Assembly (NCBI GenBank): GCA_914767715.1
Contig: OU612070.1
Coordinates: forward strand, 27,764,025-27,828,024
Origin: Membranipora membranacea
Lineage: Eukaryota; Bryozoa; Gymnolaemata; Cheilostomatida; Membraniporidae
Direction of reading: 5' to 3'
DNA length: 64,000 nt
This document shows positions 44,011 through 55,976 of the stretch, piece after piece. The notes below the pieces were generated by a model. That model was not told the DNA's origin and searched no databases. It saw only the letters and a program-made list of their open reading frames with translations. The translations under genes were made by a program, and so were the position numbers. Within the stretch, counting starts at the first letter, position 1; each line of letters opens with the position of its first letter.

Positions 44011-44326
44011 GGCCTGTATAATATTAATCTCTAGCTAAGAATGCAATAACAAGTTGATAGCAGAGATTATAAATAGTTATTGTTGATAGTGACTTTGTTG
44101 CTGTCTGGTCTGGTTTTGTCATCAAGATTGTGGTTAATTGCCTCAAATAACTCAGGTGAAAAACCTGAAATTTTATTGAGAAAGCCATTGCTGTCCAAGG
44201 CAGCAACGCTTACTTTACAACAAGAAGTGGGCGTGACCGTTAAATAACGCTGATTGGCTATTCGCATTTTATGCGTAAGTGGAACGTCTCTATATCTATA
44301 GTCTCTGGTAAGTCTTTAACTAGTTA

Positions 44327-44446
44327 ATAAACTTTGTCTATAGAACTCATCACAACAGCTAACCTGTGTCAGGCCATCATTACATCGCAGTGGGCAACAA
44401 TGATGGATTATACTGCCAACCCCCCTTACTTTCTCACAAAAATACA
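44327..44446 (+). repeat. 120-bp direct repeat, copy 2
   Basis: Second copy, just upstream of the LINE at 44.5 kb. The pair may be a duplicated 5' LINE segment or a local tandem duplication with a 316-bp spacer. Confidence 0.9.
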
Positions 44447-44575
44447 TTGTTATACTTTCTCACAACAATACATTGTTATGGGCACATGTTATTGTTGTGA
44501 GCGACGCAGCAAGCAGCAATAAAAACCTGCTCTGACATTGTTTTTAGTAAAACCTATACTAGTAATATTTAACAA

Positions 44576-46678
44576 ATGATAAAACATTTTCACCGAGAGC
44601 GGAAAAAGAATAGCAATGACTTAGACTCGGATAGTACTTCATCTTCCTCTGAACCTATACTGGTTTTCACAATGAAGCCTAAATCAACTGAGGAACATGT
44701 CAACCAAGTGCCATATTATCTGGACAAGATAAATGCCATTCAGAAGAAGCTGGATAGTACCTTTCACCAAACATCAACTATAGAAGTTAAGGGCACTACC
44801 AAAAACCCGCAGATAGTGATTGTATGTAACACCGCTGCATTCGAGTGGATCAAAACTTCACTAGCAAACTTTCTCAAAACTAAAGACATTGAAGGTGTGT
44901 GTTCTAAGTTAACTGTTGATAAAAGTGGAGCATGTATAAGTGTTTCGAAAAAGCTAAAAAAAAGGAAAAAAAGTTTATACTATCAACTTTTATAATACGA
45001 CATCCACTATTTTGGTGAACGGAAATTCAGATATAAACTATTTCATGGCTCACTACGAGGAACTAATGTCTAAGATGCCTCATCACATTGTTGATGCTGC
45101 CAACTAGGATTATCAATCAATCTGCCACACAGCTCTGGCTAGGGTTAAAAACTATGAAAGAGATAGCTTCTCAGACGAAAGTAATATGGATACATCAATC
45201 AATAGTAAAGATGAAGCTACTGAGCCATCGCTCCCAACTCACCCTGTCCCATCAACTTCATCAAACATTGAAAGTGAGTCATCAAAGGGTTTGCCTTCCC
45301 ATCCCACCACCCCTTCCCAACAGAGCCCAGTCAAAAACTAGAGCCCAATCAACAATACCGCTAGTCCTATATCACCCATCCCCAACACCTCTCTCCTATT
45401 ATCCAGTCTGACATAGATATCACTCATGTTCGAACCGCTATAACAAATTCCTCTCCCATCAACCAACAGCTTAAATCTGCAACCTTCAACAGGAGACAAG
45501 CTGAGACAGGAATACATGACCAACTCACTCCACCAAATAAATCAAGAGAAAAATCAAGATCAAGATCTCCTCTCAATAAATCGATCCCTCCACCAATCTC
45601 TTACCCACCAATTTCTTCACCACCTACCAAAATTCAAGACCGCAGTCTAGATATGTGCAAGGCTTTGAACAAGTCACTGCAGTCAAAAATTCAAGAACTG
45701 GAAGAGGTAGTCAATATCCAGGCCAAGATCATCCAACAAATGCAGGAGAGCAGAAACATCGGACCATTAACCAATGACACATTACGTGCGCACCTGAGCC
45801 ATTTCTCAGAAACTATGGAGCAGAAATTCAACCATCAACTGTTCTGTGTAAAACAACAACTGGAATCTTCCATCAACCAGAAACTTGGAACGTATGCAGA
45901 GGTTGCTGGAAAAACACAAAGTCACGACACTGGTGCTCATGTTTCCCCCTCCATACCAACACCACTTCCACTCAACAAAACCAGGCAAACCCTTTATCCC
46001 GACCACTATCCTTCCAATCCCACGGCCGGCTTTCCCATTCACCACACCATAGTGGATCACCAAGCATTAATACAGCAGCACAGCAGAAAGTCAAAACTCA
46101 AATCATCCAGTAAGGACCAACACAGCTCAGACCATCCACAGTCAACGCATAGAGAACCATTTGCACCTGAAAGAAACATTATTGTTAATATTGAGAAAGA
46201 CTCAGCTTTTCATTTAAATTACAACCAAGATATTACTCGACAAGAGATCTGTAAACATTATGGTCTAGTGATTGTAGAAAAAATAACGCCATACATGTTT
46301 AAGTCAGATCATCCAAAACTGGCCATTCAATTTAGAGATACTGCTGCAGCTATAAAAATTGTAACGGAATGGAATTGTCTCCTCTTTGGTGGATCTACTG
46401 TAAGGAGACCACAAGACCCCAAGACTCAGAATTTAAACTGTGCCATGATGTACAATGTCCCTAAAGAAGGCAGTAACAATGATATAGAGCGAGATGTCAA
46501 AGCAGTTTATCCGGAGGCCACTATTGAGAGACTCTCAAAAGGTGGTAAGACCTTGCGCACTGTGCAGGTAAAATTCTCATCACAAACCGGCATGAAACAC
46601 GCTATACAAAATGGTATACCACTCAAATCTTTATTCATATATTGCCACCTATCAGAAATTTCAACTCCAAATGTCTAG
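44576..46678 (+). pseudogene. LINE ORF1 (nucleic-acid-binding), frameshifted
   Basis: The first block (44576-44995) has an Arg/Lys/Ser-rich start and an acidic-basic pattern. The middle (45000-45650) stays Ser/Pro-rich in shifting frames, with stops. The last block (45653-46678) starts with a coiled coil (LQSKIQELEEVVNIQAKIIQ) and ends in an RRM-like region (RNIIVNIEKDSAFHLN, MMYNVPKEGSNNDIERDVKA). ORF1 proteins of this type coat the LINE RNA. The mid-region frameshifts break it. Confidence 0.75.
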
Positions 46679-48656
46679 TTATTTTACTCAAGGCATGAAA
46701 ATAGCTCATCTAAATATTAGAGGGCTTACAAGCAAAATTGATGAAGTTAGAAAGATCCTACATGAAAATGATCTTGATATTTTTTGTTTATCTGAGACTT
46801 TTCTAAATGAGTCTAAATCAAATAGTTTTTTTCATATATCAAACTATAATATTGTAAGACAGGATAGGAATACTGGTCAAGGAGGGGGTTTGTTATGCTA
46901 CATACGTGTTGGTATTTCATTTGAAGAGATCAATGTTGCGAACCATTCAATGCCTGAGTCAATTACTTTGAAAATCTCCCAAACCCATTCACAATCTTTT
47001 TTAACATGCTTCGTTTTTCGCCCACCTAGCACACTTGTTGATTGGAACCATGTCTTCACTCATTACATCGAGAACATTGTATCAATTTGCAGGGAAGTAA
47101 TCATTTTGGGTGATTTTAATGTTGACCTCAGTCATAACAGCACATTGGTCAGGTGGTTTAGAAATGTCATAAATCCACTTGGACTTACACAACTAATAAA
47201 GGATTTTACAAAAAAAGCTATCAAAAGATTTTTCTTTGATTTCTGATTTTTCTAGTACTTTACAAAATTACCACCACAAAGGTTTGAAACAATTTCCAAA
47301 ATTTACAACAGTCTCATTGCATAAGCTTCTAAAATCAATACCCATAGGCAAAAGCACTGGTCCTGACCAGATTTCAGTTCAGATGTTAAACAAAACATTT
47401 CCCTACATAGGTCCAGTGCTCACAGATATTTTCAATAGGATTTTAGATGAAGGAGTATTTCCAAAAGTCTGGAAAATTGCTCGCGTAACCCTTATTTTTA
47501 AGTCAGGGTCAAAAGATGACCCAGGAAATTATAGACATACATCAATTTTACCCGATATTTGAAAAACATTTAAATATCAATATTCAGATATTTTTAAATG
47601 AAAACCATCTAATATCTTCATCGCAGTCCGGTTGCCGCACTGCACATTCATGCAGCGACGCCGTTCACAAAATTATTTCTGACTATTCTTCTGAGAAACT
47701 CAAATGAAGGAAGAGTATTTTTCTGTTTATTGATTACTGCAAGGCATTTGATTGTGTTGATCACCAAATATTAAAAAATAAACTACAGAACTTTAATTTT
47801 GAGAACAAGGCATTTTTGTTGCTATCATCATTTCTACAGGACAGGTCTCAGTATGGTCATTATGATGGTGCAGTGTCATCAATACTTGACATCAATATTG
47901 GAGTTCCGCAAGGTTCAATACTGACACCAACTTTATTTCAGATTTATATAAATGACCTACTAAATCTAATTGTAAATTTGTAATCGAGATTTGGTTTCAA
48001 TCAACAAGAGGTGCAAAAATAATCACATGACAATAAATTATAAAAAATCACACTTTTTAAGTTCTTTTGGGGAGGATTCATCATTAAATTTAAAAATTGA
48101 CAATAACCAAATATTTCAAAGGCATGAAACTGAACTTTTTGGCTTTAAGATATCTGACTCATTTTCATTGAATGGTCATCGTGAGACTGTTTTGGATAAG
48201 GTGTCAAAAAATACAAACTTACTTAAGCTATGCAGACCCTACTTGACCACGCATTCTGCTTAACAATTTTATTTTCAATTTAATCCCTGTTATCTCATTT
48301 ATGGTATCCATATATATTACAACTTATGTGCATCAATTATCACAAACCCAATTTTAACTCAGCAAAAAAGAGCCTTGAGAATTGTGGCCAATGTTCAACA
48401 TATACCTTTTTATTTGTCACCTACTAATGACCTATGTACATCACTTAAAATTTTACCCCTTCCAATACTGAGCAATTATTTTACTTGCATTACGGGATTT
48501 AAGGCTCTGAATAATTTATCACCTCCATACATCTCTGATTTTTTTGTTACCACACCACACCGATTTCCAAGAAGAGATACGCACTTACTTAAACCTCCAT
48601 TAGACAACTTAAAGCGCAACAAAGGTTTCAAACAACTTCTCATTGATGGCCATTGA
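46671..48656 (+). pseudogene. LINE ORF2 (endonuclease-reverse transcriptase), dead
   Basis: The start ATG overlaps the ORF1 stop in ATGTCTAG. The endonuclease region shows KIAHLNIRGLTSKIDEVRKI, ending near VIILGDFNVDLS, both APE-type motifs. The linker to the reverse transcriptase is short. The RT shows GKSTGPDQISVQMLN, NYRHTSILP, SGCRTAHSCSDAV, DYCKAFDCVDH and GVPQGSILTPTLFQIYINDL. The sequence then jumps to NRDLVSINKRCKNNHMTI, so the [FY]xDD segment is deleted. Frame changes occur near 47240 and 47560, with a stop near 47705. Confidence 0.8.
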
Positions 48657-49080
48657 TTAATAGCAGATTGCACCTTCTGCATGGGGAAAAGACAAAATAT
48701 AGTTCGGCCAGAATTCTTGTGAAACATTTCTTCCATCAGGTACTCAAACTCAGCTAAAAGAGGATACCACATAGCAGTTTCCTGTTCCTGTTCCTGTTAT
48801 TATTTAGCCTGTGCTCTATAATTATTACAGCAAAGTCTTGGAACCTCCCCAAAACTGCAGTGTTACCCAGCTTAGAGTCAGCAACTACTTTGAGTTTTGC
48901 ATCGCGTAATGCACAAAGCTGATGCTGCCCAGCACATTATTTGCTACCCATTAATGCATTGCTGCGAAACCTTGGTTGCCCCATTCGAATTATATTTTGT
49001 CTTTTTCCCCATGCAGAAGGTGCAATCTGCTATTAATCAATGGCCATCAATGAGAAGTTGTTTGAAACCTTGGTTGCCCT
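48610..49080. repeat. inverted ~85-bp duplication in the LINE 3' UTR
   Basis: AAAGGTTTCAAACAACTTCT...GACAAAATATAGTTCG (48618-48706) recurs inverted at 48985-49068, with a ~280-bp loop. The sister LINE at 19.4 kb lacks this foldback, so it is a private rearrangement of this copy. Confidence 0.85.
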
Positions 49081-49255
49081 TTAACAAAAGGCTAATGCAA
49101 CATTTTTTCAGGTTATTGGCATAGTCTTATTTTTTGTTGAATCTTTGTTTGTATCATTTTACTTTTTTGCCATTTATGTCACATCATGAAAAACATTTGA
49201 AATAATGAATTGTTGCTGACAATAAAAGTATATTATTGACAATAAAAGTAATAAA

Positions 49256-49302
49256 ACTTGAGTACTTAATTCACTGATTTGTGTTAAAATCCACTGGAGC
49301 TG

Positions 49303-49334
<32 letters not shown>

Positions 49335-49384
49335 ATACAGCTCCAGTGGATTTTAACACAAATCAGTGAATTAAGTACTCAAGT
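49256..49384. repeat. 129-bp near-perfect palindrome around a TA core
   Basis: ACTTGAGTACTTAATTCACT continues to CCACTGGAGCTGTATATA and the whole arm is repeated in reverse complement after a (TA)n centre, with no mismatch by eye over about 50 bp outside the core. It starts directly at the end of the LINE 3' tail. Confidence 0.93.
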
Positions 49385-49449
49385 CACCTGGGAGAGGACT
49401 TTCCAGCAGCAAAACAGTACTGACAGCAGATAGATACAGGTATAAACTC

Positions 49450-51757
49450 TAAAGCAGCTATTATAGTTGATACAGTAAGTGATTTGGCAAATTCAGCAGT
49501 ATGGAGGAAAGATAACTCTCACATATAGTAGAGATGATTTGCTAAAATTCAGAGACCATAAGTGCGCAAGCACTGTTAAACATCCTCAAAGCTGTATACG
49601 AGGCGGAAGGAACTGGACGGTTCACAAACATCGCAAACTAGCTCTACCTGCTATTAGTTTAGCAAGTGTCAGGTCAATTAATAATAAAGTTGATGAACTT
49701 TATGCCCTTTTAATATATAACCAAGCTTACCGCAATGCCAGTGCAATTGCAATCACAGAAACCTGGCTACACAGCTCCATCACTGAGAACAATGTCTCGT
49801 TTGAGGGTTTCGACACTACCAAACAGGCAGAGACCCTTCTACATGCAACAAATCACGTGGTTGAGGGTGCATGTGGTTAATTAGGAGAGAATGGTGTACC
49901 AACACACCCATCCAACGATGCTACCTCTCTAAAGACTTGTTTTGTTGCACCCCAAATGTCTACCACATTTTCTGCAATGGGAACTAAACATCATCAATCT
50001 CCTGGCATTATATATACCACCTGATTCAGACACCCCCGCTGCCGTTGAACAGCTTCAGCAGGTTATCCATCAAGCTACAGCAGTATGTGTCTTTCAACAT
50101 CAGAGACAACAGAAAACTTGACCTGTTCTACTCCAATATAAAAGATGCATTAAAATCCTACAAGCTTCCACCTGTGGGAAATTCTGATCACTGCGATATA
50201 CAGCTGGTACCCATTTACCCCAGCTCATAAAAATCAAAAGAAGAAGAAATTTATTAAGCAGGTGATCTACTCAGAGACAATAGAAAATGCAAAGCTGCAT
50301 TTGATTCCAAAAATTGGGAGATATTTATGACAACAAATGTTCATCAAACTGTGGAGGCACTCCTAATAAATCACATGACGGCAGCGAGATAGCGGTAGAG
50401 GAGGTGCGAGCTCAACTATGCCAGTGCAAGCCTGGAAAAGCAGCAGGACAAGATGGTATTTTATCCAAAGTTTTGAAGCGATGTTATTATGAACTGTCAC
50501 CAGTATTTTGTAAGATTTTTAATATCTGTCTTTCAAGTGGTACATTACCCAAAATCTGGAAATTATCAGCTATTTCTCCATTACCGAAAAAGCCAAACCC
50601 TAAACGACTACAGACCTAATGCCCTTACATCAGTTATTATGAAGTGTTTTGAGAGAATTATCAAGAACAAACTTTTAAATTTTTAAGGTCGCACTTGGAA
50701 AACCCATCTACTTATGCCAGAATTTGATTTCATTCAACACTATTGTGCCAATATTTTACTAGATAATCTAAAAGCTTTTGATGTGCCACACTACCTTCGA
50801 TCTGTGATAATGTCATTTTTAGTAGACAGGCAGCAATATGTACGTATTGGTGACAAAAAATCTGATATTCTAAACTGGGAAATAGGATTTCCCCAAGGTT
50901 GTATTCTATCCCAAGTTTTATTTTCTATTTATACTGACTTTTTAAAATCTACCCATCCTGATATCAAGATTTTTAAGTATGCCGATGATATGGCTCTTGT
51001 TGGCTTGCTGAATTTTAAAGATCCAGATACCTCTTTCCCCTTCTTCAATACTGTCCAAACGTTTGTTGATCTATGTGCCTCAGTTAATCTTTTAATTAAT
51101 GCCAGCAAGATGAAAGAGATGGTCATGAATTTTAGCAGAACCTATGGAATCTATGATTGTATTTTTGTTAATGATAATGTTAGACTCTTTTAAATATTTA
51201 GGCATTTATTTTGATGAAATTTAATTAGATATTTATTTTGGATAGCCATTTAAAATGGCTATCCAACACAAATTATATCCATGAAAAGCTGAATCAGCGT
51301 TTTTATGCATTTTCCAGGTTTAACCATTTTAAACCAGATATACATCAGAAAGACTATTTTATTCAAAGCCTGATAATAAGCCTATTTTAACATACAACCT
51401 GGAACTGTGGTTTAACTCTAATAATTCTACTAATAAGCTGAAAGAAAAGCTGACTAAACTATATCAGCAGAGACATTATGACTAGGATATCAATTTTTAT
51501 TTAGAGAATACTGTGCATAAAACTGCTAGGAATTTTATTGCTGATCCTTCCCATGTCATACACAGCTGCTATGAGACTAATTGTAATTTTTATAGAGCGC
51601 CGATGGCACGTACAAACAGATTTCTCGATAGTTGTGTACCGTTAAGTATTCGTGTATTAAATAACTTATGTTCTTTTATTTTTTAATTCACAGAGAGCGC
51701 CTTAATTGTAATGTGTTCCTGACATAATTACCGAAATAAACTAATTCATTCATTAAA
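49450..51757 (+). mobile_element. second LINE (CR1/Jockey group), many frameshifts
   Basis: Endonuclease remains (49479-49880: LASVRSINNKVDELYALLI, IAITETWLHSSI) are followed by reverse transcriptase blocks: 50314-50619 with CKPGKAAGQDGILSKVLK; 50489-50686 with KPNPKRLQT/NDYRPNALTSV in two frames; 50714-51193 with GFPQGCILSQVLFSIYTD and KYADDMALVG. The catalytic YADD is kept here. The thumb (RFYAFSRFNHFKPDIHQKDY) follows in broken frame to about 51.6 kb. The tail is AATTCATTCATTAAAAAAA. The family differs from the LINE to its left. Confidence 0.82.
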
Positions 51758-52299
51758 AAAATGGGTTGAGATCGGCTTATCTTAAAAACCGCATAAAATA
51801 GAATGTTGATTCAGCATTTGTATCCTTTTTCCTATGCTGCGTGGGTTAAATAGCATTATCATAAATTATTATTATCAATCTTACCACAGTTTGAGAGGAC
51901 AACTCATAATTTTCAACAATCTAACTAGTTTTATTTTCCCCACTTATTGGGAAAATGGTTGACAATGAAATGATACAACCAGCTGTCTCAACACACTTCA
52001 AGCCCTTAAACTTCATCTGTAATCTGTCCCCTTAATCATACAAATATCACTCCAGCTCATGTTCTTCAACAGCCGAACAGAAAATTAAGCCTCTCAATTG
52101 ATCATTCATTGACACAAAAATATTATTGGACAAAACATCGGGTCATCACAGGTCATGTGACCAGTGAGTCCTCAAAACAACATTATTAGGATACACATCA
52201 GCCACTATTATAAATAAAGATATCGGATGAGAAAGGGGTTATTTTTCAAGTCTAACATCTAAGGCTTGACTACATTATGAAATACCGCCAGAGCAGTAT
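51758..52299. other. non-coding spacer
   Basis: No gene or repeat recognised. Confidence 0.35.
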
Positions 52300-52382
52300 G
52301 GTAGCCTGGGCAGGTAGCCTGGGCAGGTAGCCTGGGCAGGTAGCCTGGGCAGGTAGCCTGGGCGGGTAGCCTGGGCGGGTAA
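52300..52382. repeat. 13-bp minisatellite, ~6 copies
   Basis: GGTAGCCTGGGCA repeated, the last units with G for A (GGGCG). Confidence 0.95.
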
Positions 52383-52578
52383 CCCGTCAGCCTGCTAAGG
52401 CTAGCAGTTTGGCCTAGCGATTGAAACACTTGAAGCTTTAGTATGAGTTGTTTGTGAAATCTCAGAATCAGACAATTTTTGTTCGTTTAGAGTTAGTTAT
52501 ATGAGTTGGAGAAATTTTCTATTTTTTAAATTTTTTTCCGGTGCAGATTAAGTCAGGGACTTTTATCCAGAAACAATT

Positions 52579-53059
52579 AAAGACTCCGGAAGGACCACAG
52601 CAATAAATAGTCTAACAGCCAGTTCAGCAGTAATTATGCGATATCTTCACATTTATAAAATTCAGAGCACTTTTGGGTAAAAATTATGTATAGTGTAAGG
52701 AATTGTCCTCCCTTCTCATCTCTGAGCTATGAGGTATCCATGGGGCCTAGTGCTGTACCAACCTATTAAGCTATCACTTCAAAAGATTTTTAATTACCAT
52801 TCTTTTCCACATAAATTCAAAATAAATTTATTAATTAATACAGTTCACCCAAGTAGATAGTAGTTATGGTTTATTGGGCTGGTACAGCACTACGCCCCAT
52901 GGATACCTTATAGCTCATAGATGAAAAGGGAGAACAATTTCTAGCACTATACATAATTTTTACCCAGAAGTGCTCTGAATTTTATAAATGTGAAAATATT
53001 GCATAAATACTGCTGAACTAGCTGCCAGACTACATTGCTGTGGTCTTTCCGGAGTCTTT
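52579..53059. mobile_element. foldback element with ~185-bp arms
   Basis: Arms 52579-52763 and 52877-53059 are inverted copies with about 90% identity by eye (outer end AAAGACTCCGGAAGGACCAC). The loop is short and AT-rich. No ORF and no clear target duplication. Confidence 0.85.
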
Positions 53060-53286
53060 GAACATACATGTAAGAATTCGCGGATTTAAAATTATTAGGC
53101 AAAAATTAATTAAAAAGCAAGCATAAAAATTATTAACAGTGAAATTAACTAGGGAAGTCTAAAAATAGTTCAATATTAATACAAAAATACTTTAAATCAG
53201 TTAGTTAGTCATAAATGAAAATCATTAGCAGATACATGTTAATCAAAAAGCAATGAAAATAACATATTGGAAAGAAAATTAGAGAA

Positions 53287-53600
53287 CTAACAATGAAGAA
53301 GGTGGCTCTTTATGGCAGATTTGAATATAATAACTGTTGAGCATAGCTTAATGTGGTGAGGCAATGAATTAAATTGTTTGGTACCGAAATTGGCGATGGC
53401 AAATCTAAATTTGTCTTTTGATAATTGTAATCCTTCGCTTTTAGAGAGACGAGTTTCGCTAGTCAATTTCTTAGGTAAAAGTTCGCTATTAATGATTGGC
53501 ACTAGAGTATTGATTAGTTTGTACAATGTTAAAAGATAAAGGTATTCAAAACGAGTTAAAACTTTGGGGACACTGTATGTATGTTTTAGACAGAAACCTC
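53287..53600 (-). mobile_element. LINE C-terminal fragment
   Basis: The minus-strand frame 53526-53287 reads LSKDKFRFAIANFGTKQFNS, then LPHHIKLCSTVIIFKSAIKS, the usual C-terminus of CR1/Jockey-group ORF2 (xxWNSLPxxI...FKxxLK). Preceding YKLINTLVP fits the same region. Only the 3' end of the element is present. Confidence 0.7.
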
Positions 53601-53698
53601 ATCTATCTATTCTCTACAGCCCTGCTCTACCTCATCTATCTATTCTCTACAGCCCTGCTCAACCTCATCTATCTATTCTCTACAGCCCTGCTCTACCT
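53597..53698. repeat. 33-bp tandem repeat, 3 copies
   Basis: CCTCATCTATCTATTCTCTA plus CAGCCCTGCTCTA in three copies (at 53597, 53630 and 53663). It is in frame with an otherwise unrecognised ORF (53526-53954), giving LIYLFSTALLY three times, but the ORF is more likely a by-product. Confidence 0.93.
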
Positions 53699-53954
53699 CG
53701 GCCAATTTGGTAATTTTGTTCGGCCTATTACATCCTTGCCGCAGAAAAAAACTGAGACACATTGTCTCATCTTTTTGAGAAAAAAAAATGTTGAGGAAAC
53801 TCCACAGTATTCTGTCACATATGAAATTGGAGTAGTCATACATAGAAAAATCAAATTGTTGCTGTATTTCAGTAAATGGGAATTCCAAGGGGTGTTTTCA
53901 TCATTATTTTCAGCAGGTCAAATTGGAGAAAACAAACCCGAAAATTGCCATTAG

Positions 53955-54895
53955 TAACATAAAATACGCTATGACTCTATTTATGTTTGTCATTAACAGG
54001 TAGGGAATGTGAGGGGATTATAAGATTTTCATAAGCAAATTTCTACATTTTCTAAGGTTGAGAGCTCATCAATAAATATAAACCAAAACATGTGAGCTTT
54101 CCTTCATCACTATGGCCCGACTCGAACATGTCTCTACGCTAAAATAGGCCAGGCTCGACAACACAGCCTCATATAATGGCATGACATAAATCAGTTGCAG
54201 AGGGTAGTGTGACCTTGTGAGGTTTCACTGTCAACACGGCACGTCGTGGTGTCTCATCCAAAAACCTTTTACTTTAAAATGTCTCAATGCTCTGAAACGA
54301 GCATTAGTCCTGAAACCTAGGAGGACCCAAATCCTGTGTTCTACCGAGACCGCAACGAGTATTGGCGCCTTGAAGGCGCAAAATGCTTTGTTTATATACA
54401 GCTTAGGGTTTGGGGCTCTGTAAGTTTTGAGGAAAAACCGCTCTGGTTACTCCCTCCTAAGATTCCCATGCGATATTTTCAATCGCCCTTAAAATGCACT
54501 GTCGGCATTTTACAACTCTCTGCTATTAGTTCGCAGAATTATTCAATCACAGAAGGGATCAGATATGATGATGTCTCTGAAATTCTAATGTTATTCAAAG
54601 ATTCCGGTGGTCAATTGATTGTAAGTTATCATCCCGTATAAGGCTGGAATGCCTCTATTTTCAAATATTTTATTGGGGAGGCCCCCCATACTCCTCTAGC
54701 GGTAGGGCACTTATTAGCACCCACTCCGCCTGGCCCTACCATTAAGATCATGGGTGCAACCCTGGGAATTCCCCAATAGCTGTTTTACAAGCAAAATTTG
54801 CCCCAAAAAGTTTTGCGGCCAAATGTTATAATCCCCCAAAAAAAGTTGCCAACCCCGAAAAAAGGTTGGGCTAGTCTAAATTATATGTAACTTAC
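53955..54895. other. intron or intergenic stretch; two unrecognised ORFs
   Basis: Plus-strand ORFs at 54217-54423 and 54336-54641 have no recognised domain. Near 54690-54780 a tRNA-like CTAGCGGTAGGGCACTTATT and GGGTGCAACCCTGGGAATTC suggest an old SINE. This stretch probably lies in an intron of the minus-strand gene whose exons follow. Confidence 0.35.
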
Positions 54896-55353
54896 CTTTA
54901 AACAATCCATCCAATGATTGTTCTTCTCATAAAGATGCTTATATCTATCTGCTAGTTTACACAGATATGGAACTTGCTCTTCTAAGTTGAAAGGTCCATG
55001 TTTCATGTAGGCTTCTTGAAAATCTGCTATCTGCATATCCATCTGTTAAGTGTCAAATATATGTAAACCATTAAAATGTGGAGACATCCTACTCCTTATT
55101 AAAGTGATGTAGTTTTATGTATTGTTGATAACGTAGAATATACCTATTACATAGAGTTTTGCAACCGTCACCCTGTTACATCAATCAAACAATGTCATCC
55201 ATGTTGTGGGACCAGAACAGAGTTGTTTCAGCCTGTTTACTTACAGGGTTCCTTTTGTGATACAGTAGGTCAGAAGTCAGAAGATTTTTCTCCTCCGTTT
55301 GTGGCTTGCTATGTTTCCTTCCCATGGTTGAGTGAGCAGGTTAACCGCTGTAC
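54896..55353 (-). CDS. 5' end of an unidentified gene (two coding exons)
   Basis: Coding exon 1 (55353-55245): acceptor CTATTATTATAG|, start ATG at 55325-55323, reading MGRKHSKPQTEEKNLLTSDL, then LYHKRNP, donor CCT|GTAAGT. Coding exon 2 (55042-54896): acceptor ACACTTAACAG|, reading MDMQIADFQEAYMKHGPFNL, then EEQVPYLCKLADRYKHLYEK and NNHWMDCLK, donor AAG|GTAAGT. Both are phase 0, so they join in frame to 76 residues. The protein start is basic and the second exon is helical, with a TPR-like spacing of aromatic and small residues. I do not recognise the family. Later exons are not found in the window and would lie to the left. Confidence 0.65.
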
Positions 55354-55619
55354 CTATAATAATAGTGAAGACTCCTGAAGTGTCAAGTTATGCTTGAGAA
55401 GGGAAAGTTTAAGTTGTCTGACTAACATAAAAACTGTCCACAGGATGATAAGATGAATGTGAATATATCTGTTTGTGATTCAATAGATGGTGTAAGATTC
55501 GGGGATGAGACATTTTGATTCAATATGAATGTGCTCCATGTTGTTTTGCTGAGTTATCTTCTCACTAGTAAATTGTAGGCAACTCTTTATAGATTATTGA
55601 GATTTTTTTTTTGACAGCC

Positions 55620-55835
55620 TTATTCAATGGAGCTCACCCCCTGTGGTGGTAGCGAACTCATACCCTTGCTAATGTTTTTGAAGTGTTCAGGGTTGTATCC
55701 TGTATCATCCTCCATTTATCATCCTTTCCTCAAAAGCATTTTTGGCGCTGGGAATCCAACCTAGGTTCATCGATCAAAAGTCCTTACCCCTTAATCACGG
55801 GACTACTCCTTACTCCTGCTTAGGCTACAAAACTT
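55620..55835 (-). mobile_element. tRNA-derived SINE-like element
   Basis: On the minus strand GTGATTAAGGGGTAAGGACT and GGTTGGATTCCCAGCGCC resemble tRNA A and B boxes at a tRNA-like spacing. It lies in the first intron of the unidentified gene. Confidence 0.45.
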
Positions 55836-55976
55836 ACTGGATCGATTCGGCCTTATGCTGAAGATTCAGATCAGCTTATATTTGCTAACTAAGTACCGGA
55901 TTTCTAAGGCACATTTCAGATCGCAACATCATGAATGATTACTACTAAATAAAATAATCACCTGAAGCTAACTTAC

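Larger units (their letters stand above)
44500..49255 (+). mobile_element. LINE, nearly full length, inactive
   Basis: ORF1 (44576-46678) is followed by ORF2 (46671-48656) and a 3' UTR ending in two GACAATAAAAGTA units at about 49218-49253. The family is repeated in 5'-truncated form at 19.3-20.5 kb. APE-type endonuclease plus reverse transcriptase and the ORF1 type place it in the CR1/Jockey group. The 5' end is not sharply defined. Frameshifts, stops and loss of the catalytic Asp pair make it inactive. The 3' UTR also holds an inverted ~85-bp duplication. Confidence 0.85.

Noticed and set aside
53526-53954. 142-codon ORF with a repeated hydrophobic 11-mer
   Set aside because: The repeat is a 33-bp minisatellite in frame by chance; there is no other support, and the LINE fragment overlaps its start.
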